From positions 116,236-180,235 of the forward strand of contig JBAVEN010000018.1 of NCBI GenBank assembly GCA_049587755.1: DNA of 64,000 bases, read 5' to 3'. Positions within the stretch are counted from its first letter, which is position 1. Each line of letters starts with the position of its first letter. Of this stretch, positions 48,395 to 56,104 are shown one piece after another. The notes below the pieces were generated by a model, which saw nothing but the letters and a program-made list of their open reading frames with translations, was not told the origin of the DNA and did not search any database. The translations under genes were made by a program, and so were the position numbers. Origin of the DNA: Bog-375 sp049587755. GTDB lineage: Bacteria; Acidobacteriota; Terriglobia; Bryobacterales; Bryobacteraceae.

Positions 48395-49273
48395 GTGCCA
48401 CCTGGGAACGGTTTGAAGGCGGCCTTGCGACCGCTCTACCGCAAGCTTTGCCGCGCTTGCACTAATGTTCGGTTCACGCCCAAGCAGCAGGCTGAAAGAA
48501 TGAAGACTGCCTGGGACCAACGGGCACGTGAGAACGCTTGGCATTTCATAGCGACAGGGAAGACTAACTGGACGGAGGAGGAGTTCTTTGCCTCCGGCGA
48601 GCGTACCGTTGCCGACCACATACTTACGGATATGCCGAATATCTGCCAAGGAAAATCTGCGGACCGGATGAGGGTGCTTGAAATCGGTTGCGGAGCAGGT
48701 CGTATAACCAGGGCTTTAGCTCGTACATTTGGCGAGGTCCACGCTGTTGACGTGAGCGGCGAAATGCTGCGGCGTGCACGCACCGCCCTACTCCAATGCC
48801 CTAACGTCCGCTTATATGAAAACAACGGCATGGATCTGACGGTCATACCGGAGCTGACGTTTGACTTTGCGTTTTCGTACCTCGTTTTTCAGCACATTCC
48901 CAGTTACCAAGTGATCAAGAGGTACGTTCAGGAGACCAATCGGCTCCTGGTGCCCGGTGGATTGTTCAAGTTTCAAGTCAGGGGGAACACCGCCGATGAA
49001 TCCAAAGGGACTGATACCTGGGTCGGCTTCGCATTTTCCGATGAGCGCGCGCGAGCTATGGCCAGGGACAGTGGCTTCGAGGCGAGGTTTCAAGCGGGAG
49101 CGGGGAGCCAGGACTTCTGGTTGTGGTTCTTTAAGCCGCATGAGGCGCAGAAAGCTCCAATGGCGGCCCCACCTCGTTTGGGTTGGCAGTCGGGGACTAG
49201 CCTCACCGAAACCGTCCGGCTAAACTTCACTTTCGCAGGCAGCGAAGATCCTCGCCGCGGTTCATCCGGCTAA
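48395..49273 (+). CDS. SAM-dependent methyltransferase, tail extended into a repeat
   Basis: Class I methyltransferase: motif I 'VLEIGCGAGRITRALA', motif II region 'GEVHAVDVSGEMLRRA', 'FDFAFSYLVFQHIP' and 'LLVPGGLFKFQVRG'. The start is uncertain: GTG 48395 ('PPGNGLKAALRPLYRKL') or ATG 48500 ('MKTAWDQRARENAWHF'); the frame is open to 48326. The last ~31 residues, after '...APMAAPPR', are translated from the right-hand direct repeat and are probably not native, since the same bases occur in the left copy outside any gene. The gene lies between two repeat copies on the opposite strand to the methyltransferase beside it, which suggests insertion into, or duplication around, this locus. Confidence 0.75.
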   Translation: MPPGNGLKAALRPLYRKLCRACTNVRFTPKQQAERMKTAWDQRARENAWHFIATGKTNWTEEEFFASGERTVADHILTDMPNICQGKSADRMRVLEIGCGAGRITRALARTFGEVHAVDVSGEMLRRARTALLQCPNVRLYENNGMDLTVIPELTFDFAFSYLVFQHIPSYQVIKRYVQETNRLLVPGGLFKFQVRGNTADESKGTDTWVGFAFSDERARAMARDSGFEARFQAGAGSQDFWLWFFKPHEAQKAPMAAPPRLGWQSGTSLTETVRLNFTFAGSEDPRRGSSG

Positions 49274-49745
49274 GCGGTGCCAGCAGTTTGTCCCTACTTC
49301 AGGTCTGGGCCGACGCCGAGGGTCCTTCCCAATCGAAGCCAGCGGGATGACTTGACGGCGTTCGCAATGTCGCGCGCCGCACACAAGTCCTTTACCAACT
49401 CGGTGACGCCGCTGGCGCTCAGTGCGAACGGGGCCCGCGCGGCGATCACCGGCAGCGACCAAGGGGTGGCGAAGATGACACCAAAATTGCGGTTTCCGGT
49501 GAGTTCAAACCGGACGATCGGGAATCCGGCGGCGGCCAACCCCGCGCGGAGGCCCTCCTCCGAGAAAATGCGGCGCTCCAACGTCGAGCCGCTCCCGCCG
49601 TGAAATGTAAGCTGGTCGAATACCCGGTACTCGCCACTGGCCGACCGGCTCACCAGGACGGTCCGGCCGTCAACCTCCGCGAATCCCGAACCGGCCGACT
49701 CGGGGTAGTGCTCGATGGTTTCAGGTTCGAGTGAGTACGGGACGG
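49182..49745. repeat. Right copy of the direct repeat (undeleted)
   Basis: Includes the 3' flank and the last ~450 bases of the minus-strand methyltransferase gene. Compared with 47944-48284 it retains the ~225 bases missing there (about 49450-49675). Homology between the copies stops at GGGACGGT (48284 / 49745) on one side and near CGTTTGGGTTGGCAGTC on the other. Confidence 0.8.
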
Positions 49746-50226
49746 TGAGGATCAGGACTCCGGTGGGCTTGAGCAGGCGGGCGAGCGTGGCAAAAGCGCG
49801 GTCGACTGGTCCCAGCACGTGCTCCAGGACTTCGCTACAGATGACGAAGTCGTACTTGCCGAATTCCTTCTCGTCGGGCCGCGCCAGGTCGAAGCTCGGA
49901 TCGCGATCGTAGAATGTGTTGGTGTAGCTGAAGTGGTTCTCAAGGCGTCCGGAGTAAACAGCGGAATCGCTGAAACCCAGCCCGCGAAGGCTCTTCAACA
50001 CGGGAAATTGCGGGAGTGTCAGGTCGAGCCCGAAAAGCGCGCGGGACAGCGCGAGCACGATGGAACGGAACCGTATTGACGAACCGCAGCGCAAGCAACC
50101 GGCCCGTTCTCGCTCGCTCGCCTCCGCGGTCGAAACACCGTGCGCTTCACAGCCACAGATGTTGCAGACGAATGCGCCGATGGGCTCGGGGGCGCCGGAC
50201 TTGTGGTCTTGCTTCCTGTGCGGCAT
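49294..50226 (-). CDS. SAM-dependent methyltransferase with N-terminal zinc ribbon
   Basis: 310 residues from the ATG ending at 50226 (RBS GAGGAGC; a TATAAT lies on this strand at ~50247-50252). Residues ~18-55 have two cysteine pairs ('CNICGCEAHG', 'AGCLRCGSS') for a zinc ribbon, and 'IRFRSIVLAL'. The methyltransferase part shows 'DFVICSEVLEHVLGPVDRAF', 'LLKPTGVLILTVPYSLEPET' and a late 'GNRNFGVIFATPWSLPV'. Zinc-ribbon methyltransferases of this kind occur with glycan-biosynthesis genes, but no specific substrate can be given. The last third is duplicated at 47944-48284. Divergent from the small secreted protein at 50306. Confidence 0.8.
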   Translation of the reverse strand: MPHRKQDHKSGAPEPIGAFVCNICGCEAHGVSTAEASERERAGCLRCGSSIRFRSIVLALSRALFGLDLTLPQFPVLKSLRGLGFSDSAVYSGRLENHFSYTNTFYDRDPSFDLARPDEKEFGKYDFVICSEVLEHVLGPVDRAFATLARLLKPTGVLILTVPYSLEPETIEHYPESAGSGFAEVDGRTVLVSRSASGEYRVFDQLTFHGGSGSTLERRIFSEEGLRAGLAAAGFPIVRFELTGNRNFGVIFATPWSLPVIAARAPFALSASGVTELVKDLCAARDIANAVKSSRWLRLGRTLGVGPDLK

Positions 50227-50305
50227 GGCAGCTCCTCGCGGAAACATTATAATGGTCCGGGAAGCCGGCGCCGCTGATACAATATTTCCCAGAGGGGAGT
50301 GCCAT

Positions 50306-50677
50306 ATGAAACGCGCATTAACCGTGAGTGCTTTGTTTTTGTTTCTGGCTGCCCTGGCCTGGCCTGACAGCAGCCTCAGCGGCGACTGGAAAGGGGCGTT
50401 CGATTTCGACGGCAACAGCGTGCCGGTCGTGATGCACCTCACCGCCAAGGGCGCCGACGTGACCGGCACTCTGGAGGGCCTTCCCACTTCGCCCACGGAC
50501 ATCAAAGAGGGCAAGATTGACGGCGACACCGTCACCTTCTGGGTCAATACCGACTACCAAGGCACCGCCTACAAGCTGGTTTACAAAGGAAAGGTGCAGG
50601 GCGACGAGATTCATTTCGAGTTCGGAACCGACGATGGCAGTTGGGGCGCCGACCTCGTGGTGAAGCGCGCGTCCTGA
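50306..50677 (+). CDS. Small secreted beta-rich protein
   Basis: 123 residues, RBS GAGGGGAG before ATG 50306, signal peptide 'ALTVSALFLFLAALAWPDSS'. The mature part alternates strands: 'LSGDWKGAFDFDGNSVPVVM', 'LTAKGADVTGTLEGLPTSPT', 'IKEGKIDGDTVTFWVNTDYQ', 'YKGKVQGDEIHFEFGTDDGS'. This lipocalin-like pattern ('G.W.G..', 'G..VTG...', 'G.I.GD.I.F', 'Y.G...GDEI.F') is common in acidobacterial secreted proteins, often as a domain of glycosidases. Function unknown. 80 bases separate it from the divergent methyltransferase. Confidence 0.75.
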   Translation: MKRALTVSALFLFLAALAWPDSSLSGDWKGAFDFDGNSVPVVMHLTAKGADVTGTLEGLPTSPTDIKEGKIDGDTVTFWVNTDYQGTAYKLVYKGKVQGDEIHFEFGTDDGSWGADLVVKRAS

Positions 50678-50907
50678 GGCTGTAAGCCGTTCTCTTTCAT
50701 ATTCCTACACCAAACTTCCGCAGCCGGGTGGAACCCTTCCGTTCAACCCCGTTCCGTGCCGTACAACCAATAATTTCAACGTTTTAATGCCAACTCGTAG
50801 GCCCCGCGCCCCAGCTTTGCCTATACTGGGCACAAGCACGAGTTGGATCGGCGCCCGTAGCCTGTAAAACAGGGACGCGCCAGAGCCATCAGAGGAGTGA
50901 ACTCAAG

Positions 50908-53013
50908 ATGCACAAGCCGGTAAAGTATGCCGAAAAAGTCCTGACGGTAGCCGCCAACGCGGCTTGGACGGTCTTCGACAAGCTGAATCAGATCCATCCG
51001 AATCCGGGCTTTACACCAAAGTGGTCGGACAAGCCGCTCCTCAAGAGCTGGGAAAAGGTGAAGCCGCCGCTGGGCTGGCCGCGCGAAACCGATTCGCTGT
51101 GCCCGCGCTGCGTGCCGGAAATCCGCCAGCGGATTCTGGACGGCGAAACGCCGCTCGAAGTTCTCTACAACCAGCGGCCCGGCGAGATCAAAGCGAATAT
51201 CGTCGAGCGCGACGGCAAGATCCTGATGGTGAAGGACTGCCCCATCCACGGCCATTTCGAAGATGTGATGTCGATCGATACGGCCTTCTACCGGCACATC
51301 GAGCAGGTCTTCCCTGGCCGCGACATCCGCGCCCACAACGATTCCACGTTGCACAAGCACGGCACCAGCACCATCACCCACGGCCGCGGCTCGGTGCTGA
51401 CCATCGACCTGACCAACCGATGCAACATGATGTGCGATCCGTGTTTTATGGATGCCAACCAGGTCGGCTTCGTACACGAGCTGAGCTGGGAAGACATCAA
51501 GACCCTGCTCGATAACGCCGTCACCATCAAGCCGAAGCGCCAGATGTCGGTGCAGTTCTCCGGCGGCGAGCCGACCATCTCGCCCTACTTCCTGGATGCG
51601 GTGCGCTACGCGCGCGAGGTCGGCTACACCTCCGTGCAAGCGGCCACCAACGGCATCGAGTTCGCCAAGAGCCCCGAATTCTGCCGCCAGGCGGCCGAAG
51701 CCGGCCTGCGCTACGCCTACCTCCAGTTCGATGGCATCGGCAACGCCGCCAATCAGCACCGCAAGGTGGGCAACCTGTTCGACGTCAAGCTGCGGGCCAT
51801 CGAAAACCTGCACTCGAACGGCGTCGATATCATTCCGGTCATCACCATCATCAACGGCATCAACAATGAGCAGGTGGGACGGATCATCCAGTTCGCGCTC
51901 GACAACCCGAAAAAGATTCCGTTCCTCTCCTTCCAGCCGGTCTCTTTCACCGGCCGCGATGAGGCGGTGACCGACGAGCGCCGCACGGCGCAGCGTTACA
52001 CGCTCTCCCATTTGGCGCACGATGTGAAGGACCAGATGGGCCTGGGAGAGCCGGCGCGCGATTGGTTCCCGATCTCTTTCATCTCGACATTCTCCGACTG
52101 GAGCGACCTGGTGCACGGCCCGCAGGCCGCCTGGGGCCAGTTGAGCTGCGGCTGCCATCCCAATTGCGGCACCGGCATGGCCGTGATGGTGGACAAGGAA
52201 ACCAAGGAACGGGTTCCCGTGACTGCGTTCTGGAACGCCGACCAACTGGCCAAGGACACTGCGCGCATCAACGACGCGGCCCGCGGCAAGTGGCTTTCGC
52301 TCTTGGGCATGACCCTGGCGGCGACGCGTAACTACGATCCTTTTCAGTCGCCTACGCATTTCAAGCTAAGCGATTTGTTTAAGAAGCTAGACAAGACCTT
52401 CGGCGCCACCGGCAAGAGCTATGGCAATGTGGGCAAGGACCGCACGATGAGCGACATCGAGCGCCGCCGCCGCGACCGGTGGAATTTCCTGTTCATCGCC
52501 GGCATGTGGTTCCAGGATCTCTTCAACTACGATTTCCGCCGCACCGAGCAGTGCATCATTCCCTACGCCACGCAGGAAGGCGAGATCTCCTTCTGCGCTT
52601 ACAACACCGGCGTCGGCTGGCGCAACATCATCGAGAAGATGCACATGACGGCCACGCTCACCAAGTGGTACGAGGAGCACGGCAAGCACGAAATCTTCGC
52701 TGGTGGCAAGCGCGTGCCGCTGGAGCGGGTGGACCATTCGCTGGTGCTGCGCGAAGACATCATCACCAACGAAGTGCAGCACGATCTCGACCGTCTGGGC
52801 ATCGCCAAGACCGCTCGCGAAGAGAAGATTCGCGCCCGCGACGCCAAGCTCCGCGAGCAGCAGGAAAACGCCCGCATGGCCAAGCTATACCGCGAGCATG
52901 TTCTCAAGGAGCCGCCCGCTCCCGCCAACATGGTGCGCCTGGAAGAGATCCAGCCCGCCGTTGCCGTTCCGCCAGTGGAGGAACGCGAAGAAGTCGGCAG
53001 CTTCGGCGATTAG
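50908..53013 (+). CDS. Radical SAM protein of the tetraether/membrane-spanning lipid synthase type (Tes/MSS-like)
   Basis: 701 residues; the start follows GAGGAG. An N-terminal metal-binding region has Cys65 and Cys68 ('LCPRC') and Cys111 in 'KDCPIHGHFEDVMSIDTAFY'. The radical SAM cluster motif is 'RCNMMCDPC' (Cys172, 176, 179), followed by 'VQFSGGEPTISP'. A later cysteine group 'SCGCHPNCG' (414, 416, 420) and 'CIIPYA', 'ISFCAYN' suggest extra Fe-S clusters. This layout matches archaeal MJ0619-type tetraether lipid synthase Tes, which joins lipid tails carbon to carbon; acidobacterial homologs are proposed to make iso-diabolic-type membrane-spanning lipids. The C-terminal ~60 residues are charged and probably coiled. 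Monocistronic; -10-like TATACT at ~50821. Function by homology only. Confidence 0.7.
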   Translation: MHKPVKYAEKVLTVAANAAWTVFDKLNQIHPNPGFTPKWSDKPLLKSWEKVKPPLGWPRETDSLCPRCVPEIRQRILDGETPLEVLYNQRPGEIKANIVERDGKILMVKDCPIHGHFEDVMSIDTAFYRHIEQVFPGRDIRAHNDSTLHKHGTSTITHGRGSVLTIDLTNRCNMMCDPCFMDANQVGFVHELSWEDIKTLLDNAVTIKPKRQMSVQFSGGEPTISPYFLDAVRYAREVGYTSVQAATNGIEFAKSPEFCRQAAEAGLRYAYLQFDGIGNAANQHRKVGNLFDVKLRAIENLHSNGVDIIPVITIINGINNEQVGRIIQFALDNPKKIPFLSFQPVSFTGRDEAVTDERRTAQRYTLSHLAHDVKDQMGLGEPARDWFPISFISTFSDWSDLVHGPQAAWGQLSCGCHPNCGTGMAVMVDKETKERVPVTAFWNADQLAKDTARINDAARGKWLSLLGMTLAATRNYDPFQSPTHFKLSDLFKKLDKTFGATGKSYGNVGKDRTMSDIERRRRDRWNFLFIAGMWFQDLFNYDFRRTEQCIIPYATQEGEISFCAYNTGVGWRNIIEKMHMTATLTKWYEEHGKHEIFAGGKRVPLERVDHSLVLREDIITNEVQHDLDRLGIAKTAREEKIRARDAKLREQQENARMAKLYREHVLKEPPAPANMVRLEEIQPAVAVPPVEEREEVGSFGD

Positions 53014-53133
53014 GCGCGCATCACCCTGTGTGGCGCAGAGTGTCAAGTCTCGCAGAGCCGAGATTCGTCCCGGCTTTTCTTGACGCGCGCATCAAGCAGA
53101 ACGCCGAGACGATTCGTCGCGGCAAGCAGGGAT

Positions 53134-53156
53134 CTATAGTATACTGTATAGTATAT
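53134..53156 (+). promoter_or_regulatory. TATAGTATA repeat overlapping the VapB start
   Basis: CTATAGTATACTGTATAGTA (53134-53153) holds two TATAGTATA-like units around the palindrome GTATAC, directly abutting the ATG at 53155. It can serve both as -10 element and as operator for the toxin-antitoxin complex. No Shine-Dalgarno sequence is visible, so the transcript may be leaderless or nearly so. Confidence 0.55.
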
Positions 53157-53388
53157 GTCTCAGATTACGATCTATCTGAAAGACGATATCGAGAAACTGG
53201 CGAGGAAGGCAGCCAAGGCCAAGCGAAGCTCCGTCAGTCGCTGGATCGCGGAGCAGGTGGTCTCCCATCTGGAGGACGCCTGGCCGGAAGGCGTGCTGAA
53301 TGCGGCCGGAGCGATTCCGGACTTCCCGACCCTGAAGGAAATCCGCAAAGGCTATGGCCGGGATGCGCGCCGCGAGACCCTGCGGTGA
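53155..53388 (+). CDS. VapB-like antitoxin
   Basis: 77 residues: 'MSQITIYLKDDIEKLARKAA' and 'SSVSRWIAEQVVSHLED', a ribbon-helix-helix DNA-binding head of the DUF6364/CopG type, followed by a toxin-binding tail 'IPDFPTLKEIRKGYGRDARR'. Antitoxins of this kind cover the toxin's active site and repress the operon by binding the promoter repeat, here at 53134-53156. Its stop overlaps the toxin's GTG (GTGA), the typical translational coupling. Confidence 0.88.
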   Translation: MSQITIYLKDDIEKLARKAAKAKRSSVSRWIAEQVVSHLEDAWPEGVLNAAGAIPDFPTLKEIRKGYGRDARRETLR

Positions 53389-53798
53389 CTCTACTCGACA
53401 CCAATACGTTGATTCATTACCTCAAAGGCAGGGAACCGGTCGTGACCCGCCTCAAGGCTGCGTCGCCGCGCGACTTGGCCATATCGAGCGTGGTCGCCTA
53501 CGAGGTCGAATATGGCAGCCTGAAGGCCGGCTCTTCCCGCCGCCGCACGGTGGTTTCGGCGCTTATCGCCGGACTTGCCCAGATCCCTTTCGATCACGAA
53601 GCCGCGCGCGAGGCGGCGCGCATTCGCCTCGATCTGAAGACTCGCGGGCTAGTCATCGGGCCTTTGGATCTGCTCATCGCAGGAACAGCCATCAGCCGTG
53701 GCGCGGTCCTGGTTACCAACAATACGCAGGAGTTCTCCCGGGTTAAAGGCCTGCGCCTGGCGGACTGGACCAAGCAGACGACTTCGCGAATACATTAA
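53385..53798 (+). CDS. vapC: VapC-like PIN-domain toxin
   Basis: 137 residues from a GTG start at 53385. PIN motifs: 'LLDTNTLIHYLKG' with Asp5, 'VVAYEVEYGSLKAG' with the conserved glutamate, 'GPLDLLIAGTAISRG' with the third acidic residue and 'LVTNNTQEFSRVKGLRLADW'. VapC toxins cut RNA, often tRNA-fMet or rRNA, when the antitoxin is degraded. Appears complete and paired with the gene overlapping its start. The module is inserted between the radical SAM gene and DUF885 without other mobile features. Confidence 0.9.
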   Translation: MTLLDTNTLIHYLKGREPVVTRLKAASPRDLAISSVVAYEVEYGSLKAGSSRRRTVVSALIAGLAQIPFDHEAAREAARIRLDLKTRGLVIGPLDLLIAGTAISRGAVLVTNNTQEFSRVKGLRLADWTKQTTSRIH

Positions 53799-53822
53799 CC
53801 TTTCCTCGCACCATCTCACTCC

Positions 53823-53850
53823 GCCGTAGGAACCGCGCATACCCGGCCCG
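53823..53850 (+). repeat. Degraded copy of the CCGTAGG...GGGCAT palindromic element
   Basis: CCGTAGGAACCGCGCATACC followed by CGGCCCGG matches the palindromic element at 55691-55717 with several changes. It sits between the convergent toxin and DUF885 genes. Confidence 0.4.
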
Positions 53851-53876
53851 GCTTTCTCGAACACCTCTGCCCGCCC

Positions 53877-55586
53877 CTACAGCACCGGCGAATCGTCGCC
53901 CAACAACGCCTTGCGCACAATCTGAATCGGCGGCGTACCCTGCTTGATGAACGAATCGTGGAATTCCTCGAGCGAGAATTGCGCGCCCTTCTTCTTTTTG
54001 TAATCCTCGCGCAGCTTCATGATCTGTAACTTTCCCAGTGTGTAGACAAGATAAGTCGGGTCCGAGGTGCCGCGCTTGGCTTCCTTTTCGGCCACCGGCC
54101 GCACCTGATAGCCTTCTTTCACGAAGAATTCCACCGCTTGCTCCACCGTCATCTTGCCGGTGTGCATCTCAATTCCGGCGATGAAGCGGGCATCGCGCAG
54201 CAGCGCGTCCTGCAACTGGCCCAGGCGCAGCTTCCGGTCGCCGTTGCCATAGCCTTCATCGAACATCATCTGCTCGGTGTAATGCGCCCAGCCTTCGGAG
54301 TTGGATCCACAACCGGTCAGCTTGCGCACCTTGGTCGGCACTTGTCTCAGCCACAGGAACTGCATGTAGTGGCCCGGGAAGACTTCGTGGACGGCGGTGC
54401 TGATGATCGTTCCGCGGTTGAAGCCTTCCATGTACTCCTCCACGTCCTTGGCGGGCCACGCCGGGTCCGGCAGGGTGACGTTGAAGAAGGCTTCCGTGGC
54501 CACGTTCTCGTAGGGTCCGGGCGTGTCCATCGACGCCGTGGTTAGCGCCCGCATGAATGCCGGCGTCTCTTCGACGATCGGCGGCACCGGCGATGGAATG
54601 GTGATGATGTGGTGCTGCTCGATGAACGCGCGCAGGCCGCCGAGCACGCCGCGGAAACTGTCCATCAGCTTGCCCGGCGCCGGGTGATCGCTCTCGAGTT
54701 CCTGGAGAATCTCTTGCGGCGTGCGCTTCGGGTCGATTTCAGCCGCCACCCGCCGGAACCACTCCTGGTTGTGGCGCAGATCCGCATACCCGATCTCGAG
54801 CAGCCGCTCGAGCGGCGTATCCACCATCTCGTCGTATAGCAGTTTCTTGCGATAGTTCTCGGCGCCAATCCGAAAATCGCCATGCGACTGCGGCAGCAAG
54901 TCGTTCTTCAACCAGGCTTGGTAGCCGTTCAGCGCATCAATCACCGCCTGGTTGGACTGGTGAAACTCGGCGACTAACGCCTGGTTGGCAACTGTCTTGA
55001 AGGGCGCCGGCACGTCGTTCTGGAAGAAGCCGACGATTCCCGGCACCTGCTCCAGCGCGACCTCGGTGTAAACGCGCGGCGGGTTGCTGAGGTTCTCGCG
55101 CGCCGATTGGAACAGCCGCGGGATCAGCCGCTCGCGCGCGATTACCGACTTCAGGCGCTCGGCCGCCGGCGCGTAGTCGCGGCTCATGATGACGAAAATC
55201 GCGCCCGCCGCACCCGACGAATATAGGTCCGGATTCTTCTCCCACGGGCGAATCGTTTCGAGCTCGAAAAGCTGGCCGCGGATCTGCGAGAGCAGCAATT
55301 CGCGGTCGGCGGTCACGAAGGCCGACAGGCCGCGAGGATCGAACTGCGCAACCTCGGTCTCGAACCCGCGCAGGGCGGTAATTTCGGCTTGAATCTCGCT
55401 GCGCGCGCCGGATGGAAGCTGGGAATCGTACTGATGGAAACCCGCCTGCGTGCCCCCGGCCGGGTCGTAGTGGAACGCCACCTCGTTGAAATAGCGGTCG
55501 GCCAACCGATCAAACATGGCATCGCGGCTTTGCGCCAGGCCGGCCGCCGCCGACCCCAGAAGAAGGACAATTCGCGAGATCCTCAT
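53877..55586 (-). CDS. DUF885-family secreted peptidase-like protein
   Basis: 569 residues with signal peptide 'RISRIVLLLGSAAAGLAQS'. The mature part is helical and carries the zinc-peptidase-like motif 'AVHEVFPGHYMQFLWL' (H-E-x-x-x-x-H variant) then 'GWAHYTEQMMFDEG' with a downstream glutamate. N-terminal 'RYFNEVAFHYDPAGGTQAGF' and C-terminal 'YLVYTLGKLQIMKLREDY' are usual for DUF885. Members are thought to be metal-dependent carboxypeptidases, but biochemical evidence is thin. The gene stands alone, with palindromic repeats on its upstream side. Confidence 0.85.
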   Translation of the reverse strand: MRISRIVLLLGSAAAGLAQSRDAMFDRLADRYFNEVAFHYDPAGGTQAGFHQYDSQLPSGARSEIQAEITALRGFETEVAQFDPRGLSAFVTADRELLLSQIRGQLFELETIRPWEKNPDLYSSGAAGAIFVIMSRDYAPAAERLKSVIARERLIPRLFQSARENLSNPPRVYTEVALEQVPGIVGFFQNDVPAPFKTVANQALVAEFHQSNQAVIDALNGYQAWLKNDLLPQSHGDFRIGAENYRKKLLYDEMVDTPLERLLEIGYADLRHNQEWFRRVAAEIDPKRTPQEILQELESDHPAPGKLMDSFRGVLGGLRAFIEQHHIITIPSPVPPIVEETPAFMRALTTASMDTPGPYENVATEAFFNVTLPDPAWPAKDVEEYMEGFNRGTIISTAVHEVFPGHYMQFLWLRQVPTKVRKLTGCGSNSEGWAHYTEQMMFDEGYGNGDRKLRLGQLQDALLRDARFIAGIEMHTGKMTVEQAVEFFVKEGYQVRPVAEKEAKRGTSDPTYLVYTLGKLQIMKLREDYKKKKGAQFSLEEFHDSFIKQGTPPIQIVRKALLGDDSPVL

Positions 55587-55658
55587 GATGAAAGGTTAGC
55601 ATTGCGGCCAATTTGCTCCCATTGTGCCACAGGCGGGTGAGGCTTCACCCTGCCAAAC

Positions 55659-55717
55659 GGTCGAGGCATGCCTCGACCCTACAACAGACTTGTAGGGGCC
55701 GGGCATGCCCGGCCCGC
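55659..55717. repeat. REP-like doublet: two palindromes in tandem
   Basis: GGTCGAGGCATGCCTCGACC (55659-55678) is a perfect 20-base palindrome; GGGCCGGGCATGCCCGGCCC is nested in the second unit at 55691-55717. CCCTACA and TGTAGGG between them are inverted, so the pair forms a mirror doublet like bacterial REP/BIME elements. Further copies of the second unit are at 57004 and 63659. Confidence 0.7.
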
Positions 55718-55806
55718 CGCGTCTCCGCATTTCCGTGCGTTCGGCGGCGGCTTGTCCTGCCGGCCCTGCCAACACCTGCCCGCAGGCGCATTTCTTCACA
55801 GCGTCA

Positions 55807-56085
55807 TCAGCCGCCGAGCAAGGCCGGCTTCGCCGGACCAGCCGCGCGCGGCGCAGCCGTGCCTTGCCCCTCTCCTCGGCGGAAGACCAGCAGGTCGCCC
55901 AGCAAGAAGTTCACCACGGACCCAGCCGCAATCGCCGCCACGTTCGCCGCCAGGTAGGGCCAGTGCATTCGTCCCACCAGGATCCGCATCAGCAGCAGGT
56001 TGACCGCAAAGGACAGCAATCCGTTGGCGAGATGAAACCGAACCAGCCGTTCCGCCCGGCCGCCGCCGCGGCGTTCCGTGTCATG
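55807..56085 (-). pseudogene. C-terminal half of a GtrA-family membrane protein
   Basis: The sequence reads 'ERLVRFHLANGLLSFAVNLL', 'RILVGRMHWPYLAANVAAIA' and 'SVVNFLLGDLLVFRR', which is TM3 and TM4 of GtrA-like proteins ('RF..AN......N...M..LVG....LAN..A......NF...D..VF'). The first two helices are absent: upstream in this direction lies the divergent gene at 56105. No convincing start codon precedes the fragment. GtrA proteins help flip undecaprenyl-linked sugars. Most likely a truncated remnant. A frame on this strand extends to 56433 but is antisense to another gene. Confidence 0.6.
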
Positions 56086-56104
56086 CTGAATGAGTAGACG
56101 AGCG

